Shown piece after piece: positions 48,753 through 62,080 of a DNA stretch of 64,000 bases; positions within the stretch are counted from its first letter, which is position 1, and each line of letters opens with the position of its first letter. Below the pieces are notes generated by a model. The model saw only the letters and a program-made list of their open reading frames with translations. It was not told the DNA's origin and ran no database searches. The translations under genes were made by a program, and so were the position numbers. The DNA is from Pogonophryne albipinna (Eukaryota; Chordata; Actinopteri; Perciformes; Artedidraconidae): NCBI GenBank assembly GCA_028583405.1, contig CM053261.1, positions 15,306,783 to 15,370,782 on the forward strand. Direction: 5' to 3'.

Positions 48753-51700
48753 TAGGCATGAATAGGTGGTGGCCCCCAAAGTTGAGCGTCAGTTACTCAG
48801 TTTGGATTCTCCGGCACACAGTCAGGGATGTGTCAGGCTGCCTGAGCAGGACCTTTTAATGCTCCATTCAGCACTCTATAATAGCATTTAACATTGACGT
48901 CCTTTCTGCCAGTTGTCACACAACTTCATAATGTAGCCAAGATTTCAAAGGTAATATCTTGATAACTCTCAGAAGGAAAAGGTCCTTTTACACACTTAGT
49001 ACTATCAAAGAGCCGTAAGGAGTACACGTAGCAGGCTTGCCTTACATAGGGGCTGAGTGACACTTCAGTGTGGTGCCAGTCACTAAGGAGAAGAGGCATT
49101 TCAATTGAAGGAACTTGGATTTTAGCGGCATTTTGCCAAACAAATCAATACAATAGGTTTTTGCTTTTGGCCAGTAGCCGACCATCCAATCTCAATGTTT
49201 CCCTCCAAGCTGCCCCTGAAGTATATAATAACAAAAACGATTGAATGATTGCTAATAACATTACATGCTTTTACAACTGACAGGAGAACGCTGCAGCACT
49301 TTTTTCTTACTCTGTCTGATCTCTAAAATCATCGAGTAAAGTTTTTCCAACCTGATATTCCATAAAGGCTTTGGGGCAGACTTGCTGAGGTTTTCTTTTG
49401 AGTACTTTGCAATTCCTCAAAGACACAAGTCCTCATCCAGGGGGACAGGCCTCAGCACTCATAATAGTACATGCTGACTCAGCTTTCACTCTTGCTCCAT
49501 GACTTAGCTTTATTAGAAGTACATGCTGGCTGTTATTTCTGAACTATGGAGCAAACATTCAATCAGGAGAACTGCGAGAAGCCTTCAGATTTGCAGCAGA
49601 TGAACCGACATATCCCTCCGTTTATTCTTTCCCCATCTCTCCTGCTGCCACGTCCCTTATCAATTCATTTCCAGTGAATCCTCCTCATGGCTCCGTCACT
49701 GCCAATTATTATAAAACTGTATATGGCAGCCATATGTACTGGTGCTCTTCTGCCCCAAATTAGACATGCTAGCAGATGGATCCTGCGACATGATTCAGTG
49801 ATTCAATCCACAGCTCCAAGACAGCCTTTAATGACCTATCAAATGAGGTTAAGAGGAGATAAATGGCATTGCAGCAGTATAGGGGGAAATGGGAACGTAG
49901 GTGATTATTGCTTTATGGTGTTCACGTAACTCATGTGGGAGGCTGGGTTTATTATATTTGCGTGAAGAAGTGACCTACAGATAATACAAAAACATGATAT
50001 GGATATCGAGGACTCATGAATAAATACTTTGTCTCCTTTTTTACTACAAATGGCACCCACAACCTTGAATATTTGGGAATATTTTAATAGTGAACGATCC
50101 AAAAAAGGCTTACACACCTGTGCATTATAATATTCTATTTTGATCCCTAATACATACTGTAGATGTATGTATTCTAACAAACACCCATTTAATGAGGTAT
50201 TCATATCAAGCCTTTGAATGTCTTGGTTCATAACCCTTAGAAATATTGGATTGGATATATTTAGCTTTATATTTTTGTATTTTATGGTGGTGTTAGATTA
50301 GTGCTAATTGTGCCCTTTAATACCGGTGTTTCTCTCCTTTTGAGTGCAGCAAGAGGGAGAGCAAACCGTTTTCAGACCGCAGTGAAAATGCTGTCAGTTG
50401 TAATGTTATTTAGAAAGGCTAAGTGCCAATAAATATGGATTAAAACTGAACATTGTGTTGCAGGAAATCATGTTGTCATTTTGGACATAATTGCATCTAT
50501 TTCTTAAACATTCTGACATTCTGGTTGTATTAATAATGTTGGGAAAACTCCAATTAGAAGAAATCTACACAGCCGCAGCTGGAAATGAATTCTTAAAGTA
50601 GTAGTAATAATACTAACAATATTAATGTAGATTCATCTTTGTCTCGCAGCTGTGTAGAAATACCGGATAGAATGGATGAAAAAAAAAAAGGCTGCGCATA
50701 ATTATCGAATCTTGACCCAGAATTCAATTAAAACGTTATGAATACAGTTCTGAAATATTTTGTAGAGCCTTACAAGCAGCATGTTGGCATTCTGAACAAA
50801 GATTTAGCTCTATAGGACTCGGTTTTTCTTCTTTGAAGCGTCTTCAAAAGTCAGTTAATCCCCCAGAGACAATTTTATCTGAATACTTTCCAATGTTTGT
50901 ATCTTCACAGTCCGATAAATGTGGACAGTGGTTGCTAGGAAATATGTTATTATAATCAAACAGCCAACCTTTCCATTTCAACTCAAAATGACGAGCAGAT
51001 TGTTTTTCACTAGAGATTGTAATAATGTTTGGAGCGCAGACATTCAGAGCTTCACTATGGAAGTCAACACCTGATCAATAAAGCCAGTAAGAATAGCTTT
51101 GATTTGCTTTATTTAGTTTTCACATTCAATATTGATATTAAAGTCCTGCTCCTTCCTTCTTATTACAGCCAATTACAGAGAGCGCATTTGAAAATACTTG
51201 AAAGTCATCTTTGAGATAAACAAATGCAAAGCATGGACCTAGAGAGAGATGGCAGAACGACAACAAATTTCTAAAATAATTCAGAATACAAAACATATTT
51301 CTGCCAGTGTCCCAGTTTTATTATTATAAACTAATTGATTATTTACAAGGAATGTAACGCTCCATGTCTTGCATCAATCCATCAGCCTCAAATTATACCA
51401 ACTCAACTGCATCTCTCTGCTAAAATAAATAAACAGAATTAATTACTCAAACTTCAGTAATTAACTTAGAATTCATAAAACCAAAGTATTTGCAATTTTC
51501 ATTTATTGATCATGCTGGTGACGAGAGATTAAAACGGTGCTGTTAAACATTAGGTTAGTAATTCATCAGATGTTCATGAAAGGAAACCGCGCTATAAATA
51601 AATCGCTCTCGCTATTTGCAACAGATGTTTCAACTGCGATGGAAAAATTGTGTCTTTGGAGTTCTGCTTTTAAAAATCACCTCCATGTGGAACAAATTGC

Positions 51701-51955
51701 TTAACGGATTACCTGTTTCTAATTGTTTTCACCAAAGACATAATCCAGAGCAGTGTTACTGTATGCTTAATTATATCTGCAAGGGGTATCCTTGAATCCT
51801 ACATTACCTTTTTCACTGATCATAATCGTTTTTTGTATGTTAAGTATTCTTTTTGTATGATTGTTTAGGCCCAAATCAGAGCAATTTCTAACAGCCTGGG
51901 CCACGTTGTGTTTGTTGCTGCGCACCTTGGAAAAGAAAAAAGGTTGAAATAACTT

Positions 51956-53362
51956 TGTTGTGTCTCGTCAGATTTGTTAATATTATTTCTCTGTTAGTTT
52001 ATATTGTCAAGTCCGTGTCTGCCATTTCCTGTTTTACTTTGTTATTTCCTTTCTCATTTTAGGTAGTTTGACTCCTTCCTTGGCCCAGTCTCAGGTCGAC
52101 TATTTTCATTTCCTCGCTCCTCGGTCCTCGGTCTCACCGGAAGTTGATTTGTCTGCGCCATCTTGAGTACCGTCCCATGGCTCTTATTTCTGCCGGAGGA
52201 CCGAGGAGCGAGGAGCGAGGAGCGATAATGGAGGAGCGATAACCGAGGAACCACCAGACCATCCTCCGATGAAATCCTCAGACACTCGCCCCGCCCCCTT
52301 ACTGTGTATCGCTCACTGATTGGACGATGCAGCGCATGCACTGATCTGATGCTTCTTGACATGAGAGCAGTTTCCCAGCGGAGTGAAGAAAATACATGAA
52401 ACTCACGAGACTCACACCTCAGTTTATACCGTGTTTTGTTTCAATTAATGTATCATTTAGTTACAAATATGTGATATATCTGAACAACAAAGTGGTCAAA
52501 AATCATTTTATTCATTTATTGGAAACATTTTCATGATCGCTTTTTTCGTTTTACATTTTCATTTATTGTCATTTCCATTCAGTCAGTCATTAAGTGCTAT
52601 TTAAAATGTTAATTTGCTACATATCCACACAAACAAACAAAGTATGCAATCCAATGAATGTTAATCTAACTGGGTTTTGATAGATAACATATCTCTTTTT
52701 CTTCTCTCAATTATTGTATTTATATTGTGCACTCTAATCAATATTAATCAAACTAGTGTTCGTTTATACATTTTAAGAATGGCGTTTATCTTTTTTGAGA
52801 ATGAGTTCTTATTTTATTTTATTTATTGGGGTCGACAACAGATGATACAAATGTTTGTGTCAGTAAATGTGTGGCGGGGGTGTTTGTGAAAATAACAGGG
52901 CCAGAGCTGCTGTCAGACGAACAGCTGTGCGGCGTCATCACAAACGGACGTCGCTTCACGTGACGCTCCGGAGGAAAGGACGTCCCATTGCTCTTAAAAC
53001 TAATTTCCCTGCTTCTTGTGGTTTCCTTGCGTCCCTCCATGCTTCCCTGGTGGGAGGGACTAGACGCAGGGAAACGACGCAAGTGAGGGAAGCAAGGTTT
53101 TCATTTAACCGACCTGAGACGGGGCCCTTGTCAGTATGTTCACTAACCTGATTACCTGCCCCGCCCTTATTGTTTGCACCCGTGGAGTCCCTTGTATGTG
53201 TATATATTCTGTGTGTTCCATGTGCCAAGTTCCAGATCGTTTTTGAACCTTGTGAATGGATTACCTTGCATATCACCACAGTAAAAACCTTTTTTTGAAT
53301 CATCTTTTGTCTGGAGTCGTGCATTTGGGTCCTTTCAGTTTTTGTGTGCTCCAGTTGTAACA
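51956..53362 (+). mobile_element. solo LTR (Ty3/Gypsy-like), interrupted by a DNA element
   Basis: The left part (51956-52081) starts TGTTGTGTCTCGTCAG. The right part (from 53127) holds CTGATTACCTGCCCCGCCC, GTGTATATATTCTGTG, GAATCATCTTTTGTCTGG and CATTTGGGTCCTTTCAG, and ends GTTGTAACA. This order (a CACCTG/ATTACC-like block, TATA, then GCATTTGGGTCC before an -ACA end) is one I know from fish Gypsy LTRs. Flanking pentamers AACTT and AATGT do not match, so the borders may be off. No gag, pol or env sequence is nearby. Confidence 0.6.
52082..53126. mobile_element. non-autonomous DNA transposon inserted in the LTR (1.05 kb)
   Basis: The ends match inward: GGCCCAGTCTCAGGTCG and GGCCCCGTCTCAGGTCG. 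A 3-bp duplication CTT lies at 52079-52081 and 53127-53129. A hairpin near the left end (52111-52131 against 52194-52214) is made of CCTCGCTCCTCGG-type repeats, with a 7-bp GAGGAGC tandem run at 52202-52226. No transposase is seen. The 3-bp duplication suggests PIF/Harbinger-like, but the superfamily is not proven. Confidence 0.7.
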
Positions 53363-53403
53363 AATGTGGCCATGCTGTTGATTTTAACAAAATGTGTTTT
53401 TGG

Positions 53404-54318
53404 TAGTGATGGCGAGATGAAGCCTTATGAAGCTTTGAAGCTTTCCAGCCAATTGGTTCGCAAAAGGTTTCATCTCATGAGGCTTCATCATGGGCTTCAT
53501 TTGAACACAAACCCCCTGTTGGTCAAAGTGTGTAAAACAGGCAGATTGGACATCTCAACAGTGTGCTCTATCTCATACCGAGTTCCCAATGAGTAAAGCC
53601 TTAGAATAACTCTAAACAACGAACATTAAATCATATTTTCATGTTAACAATATTGTTTTTATTCCAGTTGAATGATTGTGATTGAAAAGCCTAAGGAGGC
53701 TGGTAAACATTGCAAAGAGGGATTTGTATTCCTTCATAAACGTAACCATGTTGTAGCATGAGAAAGGCTAAAACATATCAAAGAATACATTTATTAACTA
53801 CATTATCTCATTTAGCTGTAGCTTTAATAAACAACAAAAAATACGTAGGCCTATTGACCAGTTGTTGAACCAAGGACCCTGCGGTCGTGAGTCAACTGCT
53901 TTCCAGCTGAGCCGCAGCCCACACACTGAATCTCCCTGAAAACACTGCACAATATTTATTCCTGTATTTATTCATTTATTTATGCTTGTATCTATTTATA
54001 CTTATGACATGTTCCAACCTCTATATAAGTGAGGGTCTGAGCTCTCTTAATTCCATTGTGTCACCGGGCCCGGGTACAGGAGGGGTAATATGGTTCTTAG
54101 TATACATCCATGGGTATGAACGTTGTGGTTCAACGGTTCAACCGATCTGAATCGCTTCGTGAAGCAGTCACGTGGTATCGACAGGCAGCGAGGCTTCGTT
54201 TGTCATCGATGACGTCACTGGCCCAAAACGATACAAGCCTCGATACATGCTTCACAAAAAGCTTCGGGGATTACTCGACACACGCTCCGAAGCCTCGGCG
54301 CAATACGTAACATCACTA
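53404..54318. mobile_element. non-autonomous hAT-like element with tRNA-like insert
   Basis: The ends are TAGTGATG on the left and CATCACTA on the right. The flanks GTTTTTGG (53396-53403) and GTTTTTTG (54319-54326) are an 8-bp target duplication with one difference. The left part is rich in GAAGC/GCTTC motifs, mirrored near the right end (GCTCCGAAGCCTCGG). No transposase. Confidence 0.8.
53853..53920 (-). other. tRNA-like (SINE-type promoter) segment inside the hAT-like element
   Basis: On the minus strand the stretch reads GGGCTGCGGCTCAGCTGGAA (A-box-like), an anticodon-arm-like middle with GACCGCAGGGTCC, and GGTTCAACAAC (B-box-like). Several stem positions fail and the B box is altered, so it is a tRNA relic and not a working tRNA gene. 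Confidence 0.5.
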
Positions 54319-57300
54319 GTTTTTTGTTAAACTAACTCCAGCTCACTTTCAATGACAAGCTGCAGGGCAAAACTGTACTTTAACAGTAGTACTGTTACTG
54401 TACTATCAACTTATTTTTAACCTTAAGGTTTAGCGTGAAGCAACTGATGAGTTATTGGTTGACATATTTGTTTAGCTTTTGTTTATAGATTAGGAATGCA
54501 GAGGCTAAGAACAATTTAATGCCTGGCAACTATTAAAAAACACTGACATTTTTTTATGTAAACTGCAAAAAGCAACATGGTTTGCCTAAATATGGAAGCC
54601 TTCAATTACGTGCTCTGTCTGAATGGGAAATTAGAAAGCAATTACCTTACTCATCTAGATTAGAGTTGACTTAACTTGAGTTAAAGATGTTATAAATATC
54701 ATAGTACTCTCTCTAACCATAGCTGGGAGATGTCAGTTCATCACACCTTCCAGGCACCGTGTTGTCTACTTCAATTAGAGTTGGACCGCATTGACACCGA
54801 GCAAAAAATACCCTAAAGCTCTGACAGGGGCAGGAAAGGACCATCACACAGCGTGTCGCCAAAGGCTCTTTGTTGATCCTGGATTAAAAAAACCTTGAGA
54901 GAGCATGACAGATATTCGAAGTGATGTGGCACCGAGGAAAGACGGGCACAGTTTTAAAGTAACTGAGTTGGGAACTGGCTTCGGAGAGTCAAGAGACAAC
55001 ATGGACGACTCTAAAATGACATCAGAAAACAATAAAAGCAGTCAGTAAACTACAGAACTTGTCATACGTAGCTTCTTGTTCACCTCTGTCCTCCTCCCTT
55101 TACAGTTAAATGCATTTCATATTTAGAAGGATATGTTTCCCTGTTACATCTTGACCTTTGTCAGTCTGTTGTAAGAATCCTGAATATCTGACAAAAAGTC
55201 TGTGCCATTTTATCTTCACTTCACACACCTGAACAACCACTCATGATAAAACAAACAAAATAAAAATGTTACACCTAGCTATAAACATGTTGACGTTATC
55301 AAAACACGAATACTTTATTTGAAGCAGACAAGATGCTGTCGTAAAGGGCAACAGTGTGGCACAGCATTTTACGAGGAACATTTAAGGATGCACCTACAGT
55401 GGGAAAAAAAGATCTAGAACAAAAACAGGCCAAAAGAAAATCATGTTTGTAGCTACTTTGTTCCTTGTTGTCTGCAGATGCTTAGCAGTGCAGTGTAAAC
55501 CTCAAGGAGTGTTTTGTGGACATTTGAAGCGTTTAACATACAGTGGTAAATCTGATGGAGTGCAGAAAGATAGAAAAATATTGGATAATAATATTTCAAG
55601 TTCATTATTTTGTTTATCTCTTCTGTTTCAACTTGTACGAATAGTAATGAGAACACAGGGCATATGTATTGAATGAACATGAATAGGCTTATAGGCTTTG
55701 AACTAAAACATTACTTAAAAATAGGAGAAATAGAAAATAAACTCTACATTGTGTACATGAGAGAGCCAGGAGGATCAACTGCATAATTCTGTACATTTGT
55801 GAGCTCATACTGATCGCTATAACAGACGGGTAATGATTGAAATATAATAGCAGCTGTTAAGGCTTGTGTTGTACTGAGTCACATCATATTTTAACAGTAG
55901 TAGCATGTCATAATGATCCTGTAAAGGGGCAAATGAGTGTTGGTATAATTTAAGGTAATTTATCAATGTATGTCAGTTTTGTTTAAAAATGTAATATGTA
56001 TATTGTTTAAAAATGTATATTACATATATGTTGTAATGAAACAGAAATAATGTTTGCATACAAAGTAGTTTAACATTTAAGCTGTTTACTATTTTAACAA
56101 TGTTAATGTAGGATTATTTAGAAATTACACTTTATCTGAGCTGTTATCACATATTCATGAACATTGAGTCTGTTGGTGTAGGATAAAAAATAGATAAGTG
56201 TGACACATGAAGGCTGCACTTCTTAAAGTTTTAAGACCAACAACGTCATAACTTTGTAATTCAAACTTTGCTGCAATATACAAGGATACAATAGATATCT
56301 TGCAGGAACAGACAATGTTTTATTAAGAGTTAGATCATTTTTCAAGACTTTACATTCATATTATGTAAGCCCTGTTGACCCACAGCTCCTGCTATAGTGT
56401 CCACTGACATCTTCCACAGCTTTTACTTCCTTCACATTCTCTCTGTAGTCCTCCAGTTGTGCGTGCTACCTTTCACACTGTACATGCCTGGTGAGTCAGT
56501 CAGTTCTGCTATTCTTGCACATATTCCCATGATGCATATTGAATTTAAGAATGACTAAATGAGGGACACAAACTCTTGGTTACAGGCTGGGTGGTTGTTA
56601 CTCAATAATGTATAAATGTGGCTTTGCATTAAACGAAAACCTAATACCACAGTGAATGACATCTGAAGTGGAAACATGAGAAGGACGCTCTCTATGACTT
56701 GGTTATTTTTGAAAACGATACGTACAAACAGTTTGGTATTCCAGTGGAGCCTAGCTATTTCGAAAACAAAGCCATAAATGGAAGTTTAAAAAAAAAATTG
56801 TACACAGTAATTTGTGTTTCTCCCTCAAGAGTTAAGTTGTTTCATGGTGCCTGTGAAATACAAAATGTCATTGAAAAAGCTGTGAGTTTGGTGCCACTGA
56901 TGTGCGAAGGGTAAGACAGCATCGATTTTTAATGCTTTGATGAAGGATGAACCTTTCATTTCTAGTCATTTGTTCCACTTCTTGTATTTTAGGGATGACT
57001 TGGCTAATACTTCAAATGCTGGTTGAAAGGGATACAATACAACAACATCATTTTGATCTATCTTCTTTAGTCAAATTCACTGTCAGCAAACAAAATACTC
57101 TGGAGGGTCTATTTCCAACAACCAATCAAATCGAGTGGAGACATAAACGACTGTCGCTCCAATCCTTATATCAGCTGGGCTTGAATGGATGGCAGCTTCA
57201 TGCTAACGTGACTGCAATTTGATATGAGAAAAACATTGAAATATGAGATTATTTCTCAGTGAACTGCGACACATGCTTAGAATTCAGCGAGGTAATTTAC

Positions 57301-57364
57301 CAGTTCCACATTTTCTGTATTTATACAACAATTTTTGCATAACATTTTGGTACAGAAGCAGTGC

Positions 57365-57392
57365 TTATGCTAATGTTAACGGATTAGCATAA
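57365..57392. repeat. perfect 10-bp inverted repeat
   Basis: TTATGCTAAT and ATTAGCATAA are separated by GTTAACGG. Confidence 0.85.
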
Positions 57393-59364
57393 ACATACTG
57401 ATCAGTCAAAACAACCATTACATTAAAAAAGGAGATAGAAGAAGACATAGGCGTGTCTGTAAACACTTTTTTTTGCAAAACTGGTAATAGATGCTCCTAG
57501 CTAGAGAAAGCTTTTTAGTATTCCTAATGCATCTTATCAGCCAATATGTCGTATTTACTCGATCACTCCACTTTCATACATTTGTATAATTGTCGTTTTT
57601 TATGGTAAAAGTGTGAATGAGGGATGAGGAAGTCAGAAATATGGCTTCTAGAAAGATGAGGATCATTATTTTGTTGTGGACAGAGTGAAAAATAAGCTGC
57701 TGCAAGTCCAAACTAATGATTAGTGAAACTATTTAGAAATGAAAAGGGTTGGAAACTAACAAATGACCGTGTATGCAGGAATCATCCTCACCCTGATGAT
57801 CTCATTTCACCATCACCATAATGCCATCTTATGAAAAATAATTAGCAAATGATCCTACTAATGTATACATTCTATTATAGCATCCTACATTATTTACAAA
57901 AGACCATTAATCATTCCTGAGACGTTATTGAGTGAAGATTTGCCACACTGTTCTTTTTAGAGCCTTGCTCAGCTGACTGAAAGTGGTAAACCATGAGGGC
58001 CTCAACAGAAAATGCTGGCAAGCTGCAAAGACTGGGGGAGACTTTGATCCAATAATGGTAATTCCCCCATGAATGACTTTGTGAAGCGATTTTGTCTTCC
58101 CACTCAGTATTGACTTATTATCAAGCCTTTCATTCTGCACATGGTGTTCCAACACAGACACAGTGCGGCTTGATCTCATGTATTTGGATTTGATATATTT
58201 TCAGGCACGTAAGTAAATGGTATTACATCTAGATCACCATGTAACCCAGCAGAGTTTATGAATGTCCATCTGCATTTCAGAGGCTGCCTCCTTAGGGCTT
58301 CCAGGATTACATGTTGCATTGCATTACTTTTTCATTTGTCCAGTTCATGTGATTTACCAGTGATAGATGAGCACCCAAAGGCACACACTTGGTAAATACA
58401 ATTTCATTAGAGCCATATTCACCTTATTGGGATTGACCGTACACTTAACAAAATGCATACAATTGATACTGCTACACTACTGGTACTGGCATTTATAGTA
58501 AGGACTGCAAAAGATAAAATGTTCGGGAAAAAAGGGAAATAAAGTTACATTTAAAGTGGTTTAGAGCAATTCAATTGAATTATCTTCACAACTAAAATGT
58601 GTTGTTTTTTCCTTCATCAGTCATCGAGGCTTGTTGCAATTTCTGTGGCCATTTCTTGGGCAACCAGTGCTTTTATTTAAGCGACATCGTTGAAAGGGTG
58701 AGACAGAGGGTGCTGGTTGTATTTTTTGTTATTTTTCAAACCATTGGAAAAAAAGCATTTATAGAAGCAACTCTAACATCTACATACATTAAATCAAATG
58801 TCACTCTCTACCAGTGCACGTGTTTTGTTCTGAGCAATACCCTGAGAAATTAGAAAAAGAAAGAACAATATGGTTGAAAATGATAGACTTCCGGACATCA
58901 AAGTGCTTAACAGTTTGCATCTCTGTGATCTGGCTGAACTGACTCAGTACAACTACTGTAGCAACACTCATCTACAACGTATTAAAGACTGCAGATTTGC
59001 AAGTTGGTTTTCCTTAGAGGGGCAGTATTAACAGTTATTTATTTGGGGAAGGACCCCACAATCTGAGAACTTCGAAACCGTATTTCAATGCTGTCACAGT
59101 ATTATGCAGCAGCTTGCCAGAATGAAAGAGAAAACATCTGGGTCTTTTATGGTAAAAAGGAGGCAAGGCCCAGTAATAAATCAAACAGACAGAGATACAA
59201 TTGAAATCCTGTATAAATTTCAAACACCACAAACTATTCAGAATAATATAGAATGAATCTTAATCCTATGCTCCAGTGCACAGCAGAAATGTTATTTCGG
59301 ATGGCCTGAGCTGTTTGCTCGGGCTTGTTTTATTTATTTTCACTTCAAAACTGAAATGGGCCTT

Positions 59365-59394
59365 ATTTCCTGCAGTGTAAGTACTGCAGGAAAT
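59365..59394. repeat. perfect 12-bp inverted repeat with 6-base loop
   Basis: ATTTCCTGCAGT at 59365-59376 is exactly complementary to ACTGCAGGAAAT at 59383-59394; the loop is GTAAGT. Confidence 0.9.
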
Positions 59395-61675
59395 CAGGGG
59401 GCTATTTTGAAATTCTGTTATAGTGCAGCTAAAAAAGTAGAAACCATCAGCACAGAGGCGATGTATAAATATCCAAGTGAGTGTACTGAGCTGATGGGTT
59501 AGGATAAAATAATGTGCGTTTTAACAGTAAATCACTTTACACTCACTGTCAGTGTTCACTCACGTCTGTCTATTTAATGATCATATTGTACATTGTCTTA
59601 CAAAGATAGCTGCAAATCTTTCATCAACTATAGAAACACTTAGTAAGGCAAGAGACATTATTGACAAGTGTCCTTATCTGCTCTTAAAAATGTGATCGCA
59701 TACAGACACACTGCTTGTAATGAGATATTTTACATAAGATGTATTGAGAAGTGAGAGTCTCAAAGTATTTAAAGTACAAGCTTTTGATGGAGTGGAGTGT
59801 GGCTATACTATTATTGCTTATCCTGCCAGAATGAGTAGTTATAAAGTTTAAAATTAAACTGTTAAGAAATATAGCAAAAATGGCTTTCTTTTTTTTTCTA
59901 ACCCGATTTGCAAATTGCAAAATCACTCCAAGTTGTGACGTCAATATGCCTGCAGAGTCCATCTGGGTAAAGTGTTGGCACAAGGCCGGTACTGTTTTCA
60001 GTCCAGCGGAAGGAAAGGAAATATAGACGGACAGAAGAGAGAGATGTTTGAAAAGGATGAGGCTTATGTTGAGGTTACTGTGATGTACACAAAGAAGGAA
60101 GGCTGCCATCAGTCTTATAAAGTGGGGGCTGAGTTTGGTTAGACTTTCGATTTCTTCTGCCAACTTCTTCTGTATGAGCTGACAAAAATCAATTTCAGTT
60201 TCTCTTTCAAAAAGTTGGTAAAGATAGCTGTGAGGTAAACGGAGAGAGAGTAAGGCAAAGAGAATAAAACAGAGTGCTAATATTCACACAATAATCTGTG
60301 AATGCAATTTTTTTACGTTAACTACACTGCTGTTAGAATAAAACATTTATGAATCTCTTTTTGCTGTGCCATAATTGACCCACAAACAAGTAGTACTTAA
60401 TGGGTTCAAGTGAAGTCAAAAGGGGAAATAAATGGATGTCACTAACTACCAGAATGACACAGTTAATGCAATAAATAGGCTCAGTGGTAACAAAGCTTTA
60501 CACTCATTTTATTTATTATAAAAGTCACACTATGTTGGATATTTATATTAAAACACGTGATTTAACTTCATACTAATATATTCAATGTGAGATATCTCTA
60601 CCTTAAATAATTCCACTTCCTCCATATTCACATGTAAGTGTCTTAGTTATTAACCATTAATTGGAGCATATCAGCAAGTGGAGCGTGATTTCCTAAATGG
60701 AGTATTATTGCTGGCATAATAGCTTAGTTAGTGCACTGTGTAAATCTGGTGAGGCAATGAAACCAAAATGGATCTAATCAAAAACAATCTCTTAATTCAC
60801 TTTGATCTCGAGAATTTGATGGGACATGGTGCCGGAAGTGAATGCACGGGTGAGTGGCATGAGTATGCGCTTGAATCTAATTAACTGCGAAATGTGAGAA
60901 GTTCTGCTGGTGAGCTAGTGTGATTGTGTGGGCAATGACTGAATGGAACTTATTATAAGCCCACGCAACAAATAATGGATGAGAGGCACTGACTTGCATT
61001 CATGTGGAACCAACAATCATGAAGAATCTCAAAATGAATGATCCCATGAAAATGTTGTTGACATTGCCCTCACAAAAGCCAGCGTAGTTCAAGAGATTAT
61101 TTCATCCTTTCCAATATAACTACATCTTAGTCTTCGTGTATCCTGTTCACAGCTGATACAACACTTTATCTACCTCCTGTAATGAAAACACTTACAATGC
61201 TCTTCCAATCTACATACAACACAAAACCTACCAAGGTCAAGGCATTCATGCAGGTATACAAAAACAACTGCTATTGTCAGTGCCCTAGATGCAGCCTATT
61301 GTATCCCATCCATTTACTGCTGAACTCAATTTGCTCCATAATCAAATTGAGTCATACCCCGAATAGTCCAGCATTATGTTGATGATTTCTATGCACTATA
61401 TTTGCTGTTGGTGATATGAGTAAAATTGCTGCTTTTCAATTCAATAATCCCATTATCTTTTTATCTCTTAGAAGCAAACGTATTATAATTTACTGTACTT
61501 CATATCTCTCATGCGATTAGTACTTGATTATATCAAACCACAAAAAAAGACAAAACAATTTAGCTGGGAAAATATGTTTTGTCGTCATGCTGAGAATCGT
61601 GGCACGAATTGCGCATTGTACAGAGAAAATGTGTTTTGAGGAACAGTTTCAACACATTGTACAGCAATATTTCAC

Positions 61676-62080
61676 TGGGTCTGCTCTCTGTTCCAAGAAT
61701 AAGAACTAAACATGGAAAAGCAGCGTTTAGCTATTATGCCCCGACAATCTGGAACAAACTGCCCGAATCGTGCACGTCCGCTGCAACACTTCCTATTTTC
61801 AAATCCAGACTAAAAACATATCTATTTGCCACTGCTTTTAATTGAGCTGTTCATACTCACACTGCAGTATGCCTTTTATTCATGTATTCTGTACCTGCTG
61901 TGTTTATTTATTTATTTCATTATCTTTGCTTTTTTATGCCTGTTTTTTAAATGCCATTTAATAATGTGTTAATGCTGTATTTATTTTTAAATGTCTTTTG
62001 TTTTTATTTAGTAAAGCACTTTGAATTGTCGCGTGCTGAAAGGTCCTATACTGTATGAATAAAACTGCCTTGCCTTGCCG
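61676..62080 (+). mobile_element. 5'-truncated LINE (L2/Rex-like) with RT C-terminus and 3' tail
   Basis: One frame reads RTKHGKAAFSYYAPTIWNKL, then PESCTSAATLPIFKSRLKTY and LFATAFN followed by a stop at 61843-61845. This is the F-Y-AP--WN-LP...FK--LKT-LF--AF ending of L2/Rex-type reverse transcriptases. The 3' tail holds GTAAAGCACTTTGAATTG and ends CTTGCCTTGCC. It is heavily truncated, with no catalytic RT motif. It lies antisense to brinp1. Confidence 0.8.

Noticed and set aside
59684..60163. 159-codon open frame on the minus strand
   Set aside because: No recognisable domain, ordinary intronic base composition, an abrupt Lys run from a poly-A/T stretch, and no conserved neighbours.
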